This document shows, piece by piece, positions 7,251-10,339 of a DNA stretch of 10,339 nucleotides. Position 1 is the first letter of the stretch; each line of letters begins with the position of its first letter. Below the pieces are notes generated by a model that was given only the letters and a program-made list of their open reading frames with translations, made no database searches and had not been told where the DNA came from. The position numbers and the translations under genes are program-made. The stretch covers positions 1 to 10,339 of the forward strand of contig WRNP01000054.1 in assembly GCA_009776515.1 (NCBI GenBank), read 5' to 3'. The DNA comes from Dehalococcoidia bacterium (lineage in GTDB: Bacteria > Chloroflexota > Dehalococcoidia > Dehalococcoidales > UBA1222).

Positions 7251-7279
7251 TTGACAAGCTAGATATCATAAAATACAAT
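7251..7279 (+). promoter_or_regulatory. Near-consensus sigma-A promoter of the hydrogenase operon
   Basis: A perfect TTGACA at 7251-7256 is followed after exactly 17 bases by TACAAT at 7274-7279, one mismatch from TATAAT. Transcription should start near 7286, about 200 bases before the small-subunit ATG. No other gene lies downstream on this strand before the hydrogenase, so it is the likely operon promoter. The near-consensus quality suggests high basal transcription, with any control acting through a repressor or the long leader. Confidence 0.75.
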
Positions 7280-7285
7280 ATCCAA

Positions 7286-7484
7286 ATCAATTGCGAAAGG
7301 AGAAGAGAGCGCGTAACACGCCCTGAGTCTCCTCAGGTGCGCTTAAGTATGTACATTAATTAAAATGTCATCTTACCTGCGTAATGTCCTATTCGCCATT
7401 TCTCAACAGATACCCCGTTATCGCTACTAATTTTTAGCGCGAATGCCGTTGTAGGCAGTTCGCCGCGAGGAGGAATAATAAAGC
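7286..7484 (+). promoter_or_regulatory. Long 5' leader of the hydrogenase mRNA with two hairpins
   Basis: The predicted transcript has about 200 untranslated bases. One hairpin lies at 7319-7341 (CCTGAG/CTCAGG with loop TCTC, extended by CGC/GCG past a bulged T). A second at 7439-7463 (GCGAATGCC with GGCAGTTCGC, one bulged G) ends three bases before the ribosome binding site GAGGAGG (7467-7473), which lies 11 bases from the ATG. Neither is followed by a T tract, so they are not terminators. A role in translation control or mRNA stability is inference; I recognise no known riboswitch class. Confidence 0.4.
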
Positions 7485-8450
7485 ATGGCCGAAAAACTAG
7501 CCCCCATCAACCTGATCTGGCTCCAAGGCTCCGGCTGTACGGGCGATACCGTAGCTCTCATCTCCGCCCGTGAGCCATCATTGGTGGATGTCATGACCGG
7601 TGTGCTGCCCGAGGTCGAGGGCATCAACATCGCCTTCCATCCCACCATCATGGTACCCCACGGCGAACATGCCGTATCCGCCCTGGACGACGCCAAGGCA
7701 GGGAAACTTGATCCCTTTGTGCTCGTTCTGGAAGGCGCAATCCCCGATGAAAAAATAGCCAAGCGCACCGGCGGCTTCTTCTGCGCTATCGGCGACAAAG
7801 ACGGCAAAATTGTTCTGCTCACCGAGGTTTTAGATTCCTTGAAAGACAAGGCGGCAGCCGTGGTTGCGGTTGGCACCTGTGCAGCCTATGGTGGACCTTC
7901 CGCCGGTGACCCCAATCCCACCGGTTGCATGGGCCTTTATGACTATTACGGGCGAAGCTATCGTAGCAAGTTAGGCTTGCCCGTCATTAACATCCCCGGT
8001 TGTCCCTCTCCCGGTGACAGCACCCTCAAAGCGCTCGCATACATGGTGTTGGTAGCCCGCGGCATGGCCGCCGTACCAGAGCTCGACGAGTACAACCGCC
8101 CTTTGTTTCTCTTCGGCGAGTTAGCACACCATATCTGCCCCCGGGCAGGCTATCTTGCAGACGGCAAGTTTGCTCATCATTACGGTGAACCCTACTGTAT
8201 GGGCCTCATAGGCTGCAAAGGCCCCATCGTACACTGTAGGGTTCCCAAATACGGCTTCGCCAACGGCTACGGCGGCTGCCCCAGCACTGGCTCACCCTGC
8301 ATCGGCTGTACCGAACCGGGCTTCCCTGACAAACCGTTTTCTCCTTTCCTGCAAAAGTCTCCGATTACGCCTTGGGTCAAAGAAGGCATTCTGGATAATA
8401 TCGGCAAGGTCAGGGCCACCCTGCACCGTTTCGTGAAGAGGAGTATCTAA
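7485..8450 (+). CDS. [NiFe] hydrogenase small (Fe-S) subunit, group 1h-like
   Basis: This 321-residue protein is the electron-transfer subunit that carries electrons between the Ni-Fe site of the large subunit and an external partner through three Fe-S clusters. Proximal cluster: C18, D21, C132 and C173. D21 stands in the CxxC position (GCTGDTVAL), as in actinobacterial-type group 1h enzymes, where the proximal cluster has three Cys and one Asp. Distal cluster: H215, C218, C238 and C244 (HxxC ... C ... GCKGP). Medial cluster: C251, C265, C272 and C275; C265 occupies the place of the Pro that gives [3Fe-4S] clusters in many group 1 enzymes, so a [4Fe-4S] cluster is predicted. There is no Tat signal with an RR motif and no C-terminal membrane segment, so the enzyme should be cytoplasmic and soluble. 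GAGGAGG at 7467-7473 supports the ATG at 7485. The large subunit gene follows 1 base after the stop, which implies translational coupling. Confidence 0.93.
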   Translation: MAEKLAPINLIWLQGSGCTGDTVALISAREPSLVDVMTGVLPEVEGINIAFHPTIMVPHGEHAVSALDDAKAGKLDPFVLVLEGAIPDEKIAKRTGGFFCAIGDKDGKIVLLTEVLDSLKDKAAAVVAVGTCAAYGGPSAGDPNPTGCMGLYDYYGRSYRSKLGLPVINIPGCPSPGDSTLKALAYMVLVARGMAAVPELDEYNRPLFLFGELAHHICPRAGYLADGKFAHHYGEPYCMGLIGCKGPIVHCRVPKYGFANGYGGCPSTGSPCIGCTEPGFPDKPFSPFLQKSPITPWVKEGILDNIGKVRATLHRFVKRSI

Positions 8451-8451
8451 G

Positions 8452-10257
8452 ATGGCTAAGACAAAAGACGTCTACATTGAACCCATGACGCGCATTGAGG
8501 GCCACATGGGTGTCCACGCCCAAGCCGACCTTGATGGCAAAAAATACACCGAAGCTCATTGTTATGCCACCATGTTCCGCGGCCTTGAGGACATCCTGCG
8601 CGGACGCGAGCCGGCAGATGCCATTTGGCTGGCCCAACGGAGTTGCGGGGTCTGCCCTACCCCCCACGCCACCGCCTCGGTACTGGCCGTAGAGATGGCC
8701 TACGAGGCACCGCCCCCACCCATGGGCATCGCCCTGCGCAACCTAGCCCATATGGCCGAAGAATCATATGATGGGGCGCTAAGTTGCGGTATCCTAGAGG
8801 GCCCAGACTATTCAGAGGCTGTCAGCTCCAAAATGAATCCGGAGCTAGTTGCCAAGGCTAACAATACCCCTGCCCCCAACGCCGACGTACATGGTTATGC
8901 CACCATCGGCGATATCCTGCGCGCCATGAACCCTGTCACGGGTAGCTTCTGGCTAAAATGCCTGGGTGCTGCCAAAAACGGCATGGACATTGCCAGCATG
9001 CTCTGCGCTAAGCATCCTCACCAGAACAACTTCGTCCCCGGCGGCATTGCCCGCACCATCACCGTTACCGACATTGAGGCAGCTTATATACTCTTTGGCA
9101 AACAGGTGGCTTTCACCAAGGAACTCGTACCCATCATGGACGATGTCATTAATTTTTATGCCGAAAGCGACTGTTGCCGAGTGGGAGACCTGCCCATGGA
9201 CTTCCTGTCTTGGGGCGTATATGACGATCCCTTCTCCTACGATGCCAAGTACGCCAACATGTCCAAGTGGGGCGAGAAGCGCTTGTTGCCTCCGGGAGTC
9301 GTCTTGGGCGGCAAGCTCGTCACCTCTGACCTGATTGAAATGCAAGTCGGCGTACAAGAGACGGTTACTCACTCATATTATGAAGACTCGCCGCGGGCAG
9401 AGATTGCCAAAGATCCCCTGGGCAACCCTTTAACCAAGGATCATCCCTGGAACGAGTCCAACAAACCCGCCGCCGGGCCTGACAAGAACTGGACCGGCAA
9501 GTACACTTGGGCTAAGACACCTCGCTGGCTGGACTGGAAGAAGCGTGTGGACGGCAAGACCCATGTGCTCACTGCCAATCCCATCGCCCGTATGTATGTG
9601 GCCGCCATCTCGCAGAAAACTCCGGAGTCCACCGGTAGCAGCATCAAATTCACTCTGCCGGCAGGCACAGTGGCTGGTTTCCGTGTACCAGGAGAGGTCA
9701 CTATGGAATGGAAGTTGCCGCGCCTGAACAATTCCCTAGAACGCATCCGCGCCCGCGCCTATTTCCATGCCTACTCCTGTTTCTTGGCTTACAAGACTCT
9801 GGCAATCGCCTTAGCCGAGCTCAAGAAAGGTAACACCAAGGTATGGAATTCGTACAAACGACCCAAGAACGGCATTGGCGTTGGGCTGGTCGAAGGTATG
9901 CGCGGCGGCGTGGGACACTGGGTTGTAATGCGCGATGGTAAAACTCACCGCTATCAGATCATCACCCCTACCGCCTGGAATGTTTCGCCGCGTGATGCCG
10001 AAGGCCGCCCCGGCCCTTATGAGGCTGCCATCATAGGCTCAACTATCACCGAGCCCATTAGCGGTGAGCTGAACGGTATTGACGTAGTACGCACCATCCG
10101 GAGCTTTGATCCTTGTCTGGGCTGCACAGTGCAGGTCTTCTCGCCCGATGAGAAACTCCTGGCGAATTGCGAACTCGATCACATGCACGCCGAGGACATC
10201 TTTCATACCCAGGATCATGTCGAGGGTAAAACTCATAACCACGAGCACAGCCATTAG
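8452..10257 (+). CDS. [NiFe] hydrogenase large (catalytic) subunit, group 1h-like, with His-rich C-terminal tail
   Basis: This 601-residue subunit holds the Ni-Fe active site for H2 oxidation or evolution. The L0 motif EPMTRIEGH is at residues 10-18. The L1 motif RSCGVCPTPH (63-72) supplies C65 and C68, and the L2 motif DPCLGC (553-558) supplies C555 and C558, the four Ni-Fe ligands. Segments such as ADVHGYATIGDILRAMNP, GGKLVTSDLIE, DPLGNPLTKDHPWN and SFDPCLGC resemble the actinobacterial-type (group 1h) large subunits, which are also about 600 residues long. The motif normally reads DPCxxCxxH/R and is cut after the His/Arg by a maturation protease; here that position is Q561, followed by a 40-residue tail with 8 His in its last 26 residues. 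AGAGGAG at 8437-8443 lies 8 bases before the ATG, inside the end of the small-subunit gene. No protease, Hyp maturation gene or redox partner is present in the window; the operon ends here. Confidence 0.94.
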   Translation: MAKTKDVYIEPMTRIEGHMGVHAQADLDGKKYTEAHCYATMFRGLEDILRGREPADAIWLAQRSCGVCPTPHATASVLAVEMAYEAPPPPMGIALRNLAHMAEESYDGALSCGILEGPDYSEAVSSKMNPELVAKANNTPAPNADVHGYATIGDILRAMNPVTGSFWLKCLGAAKNGMDIASMLCAKHPHQNNFVPGGIARTITVTDIEAAYILFGKQVAFTKELVPIMDDVINFYAESDCCRVGDLPMDFLSWGVYDDPFSYDAKYANMSKWGEKRLLPPGVVLGGKLVTSDLIEMQVGVQETVTHSYYEDSPRAEIAKDPLGNPLTKDHPWNESNKPAAGPDKNWTGKYTWAKTPRWLDWKKRVDGKTHVLTANPIARMYVAAISQKTPESTGSSIKFTLPAGTVAGFRVPGEVTMEWKLPRLNNSLERIRARAYFHAYSCFLAYKTLAIALAELKKGNTKVWNSYKRPKNGIGVGLVEGMRGGVGHWVVMRDGKTHRYQIITPTAWNVSPRDAEGRPGPYEAAIIGSTITEPISGELNGIDVVRTIRSFDPCLGCTVQVFSPDEKLLANCELDHMHAEDIFHTQDHVEGKTHNHEHSH

Positions 10258-10281
10258 GCTGGCATAACCAAACGGGTTTCC

Positions 10282-10317
10282 AAGCAGGGGCACGGCGAGC
10301 CGTGCCCCTGCTTATTA
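10282..10317 (+). terminator. Terminator of the hydrogenase operon
   Basis: A perfect 14-bp GC-rich stem (10282-10295 with 10300-10313) with the loop CGAG lies 24 bases after the hydrogenase stop. The right arm ends in CTT and is followed by ATT, a short U-containing tail. Stem strength compensates for the weak tract. Confidence 0.8.
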
Positions 10318-10320
10318 ACC

Positions 10321-10337
10321 GCCGGCTTGGTGCCGGC
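10321..10337. repeat. Small GCCGGC inverted repeat at the window end
   Basis: Two copies of the self-complementary GCCGGC (10321-10326 and 10332-10337) flank TTGGT and can form a 6-bp hairpin directly after the hydrogenase terminator. The window ends here, so its context is unknown. Confidence 0.35.
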
Positions 10338-10339
10338 CG

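Noticed and set aside
7365..7430. A 21-codon ATG frame in the hydrogenase leader (possible leader peptide)
   Set aside because: No ribosome binding site precedes it and it lacks a run of regulatory codons or an attenuator with a T tract.
8410..8667. Minus-strand frames opposite the hydrogenase genes
   Set aside because: Antisense shadows of well-conserved hydrogenase sequence.
1..10339. CRISPR arrays, tRNA or rRNA genes
   Set aside because: I saw no regularly spaced direct repeats and no cloverleaf or rRNA-like segments; none can be supported.

Overview
The window reads as a piece of an anaerobic bacterial chromosome. Strong GGAGG-type ribosome binding sites, sigma-A-type promoters, IS1634-like transposase debris and anaerobic redox enzymes point towards Bacillota or a similar anaerobe. 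The sequence alone does not fix the taxon. Most of it is of moderate GC content, with one clearly AT-rich gene near 2.9-4.6 kb that looks acquired.

Left part (1-1905, plus strand): the end of a molybdenum hydroxylase operon. The C-terminal part of a molybdopterin-binding large subunit (xanthine dehydrogenase / 4-hydroxybenzoyl-CoA reductase superfamily) is followed after 15 bases by the FAD-binding medium subunit. The FAD subunit carries a Cys-rich insertion like the extra [4Fe-4S] loop of 4-hydroxybenzoyl-CoA reductase beta. A strong intrinsic terminator closes the operon.

Middle-left (2131-4833): a promoter drives a 201-residue membrane-anchored protein with two widely separated DnaJ-type CxxCxGxG motifs. 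It converges on an AT-rich minus-strand gene for a 582-residue YcaO protein of the E. coli YcaO architecture, with all the recognisable nucleotide/Mg motifs and an unusual C-terminal Cys cluster. The two genes meet at a perfect 17-bp inverted repeat that contains the YcaO stop codon. A possible transposase tail lies between the YcaO gene and pyruvate kinase.

Middle-right (4834-7127): pyruvate kinase on the minus strand, of the type predicted to be K+-independent. Behind its 5' end lies the C-terminal, frameshifted remnant of an IS1634/IS4-type transposase on the plus strand.

Right part (7251-10313, plus strand): a near-consensus promoter, a roughly 200-base structured leader, then a two-gene operon for a cytoplasmic-looking [NiFe] hydrogenase (small and large subunits 1 base apart), ended by an intrinsic terminator. 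The hydrogenase resembles the actinobacterial-type (group 1h) lineage. An Asp replaces one proximal-cluster Cys, the medial cluster has four Cys, and the large subunit has a Gln at the usual His/Arg position of the C-terminal motif followed by a 40-residue His-rich tail. No maturation genes, membrane anchor or electron-transfer subunit lie in the window.

The regions do not form one pathway. The most unusual material is the hydrogenase (ligand changes, tail, leader), the orphan YcaO gene and the split-zinc-motif membrane protein.
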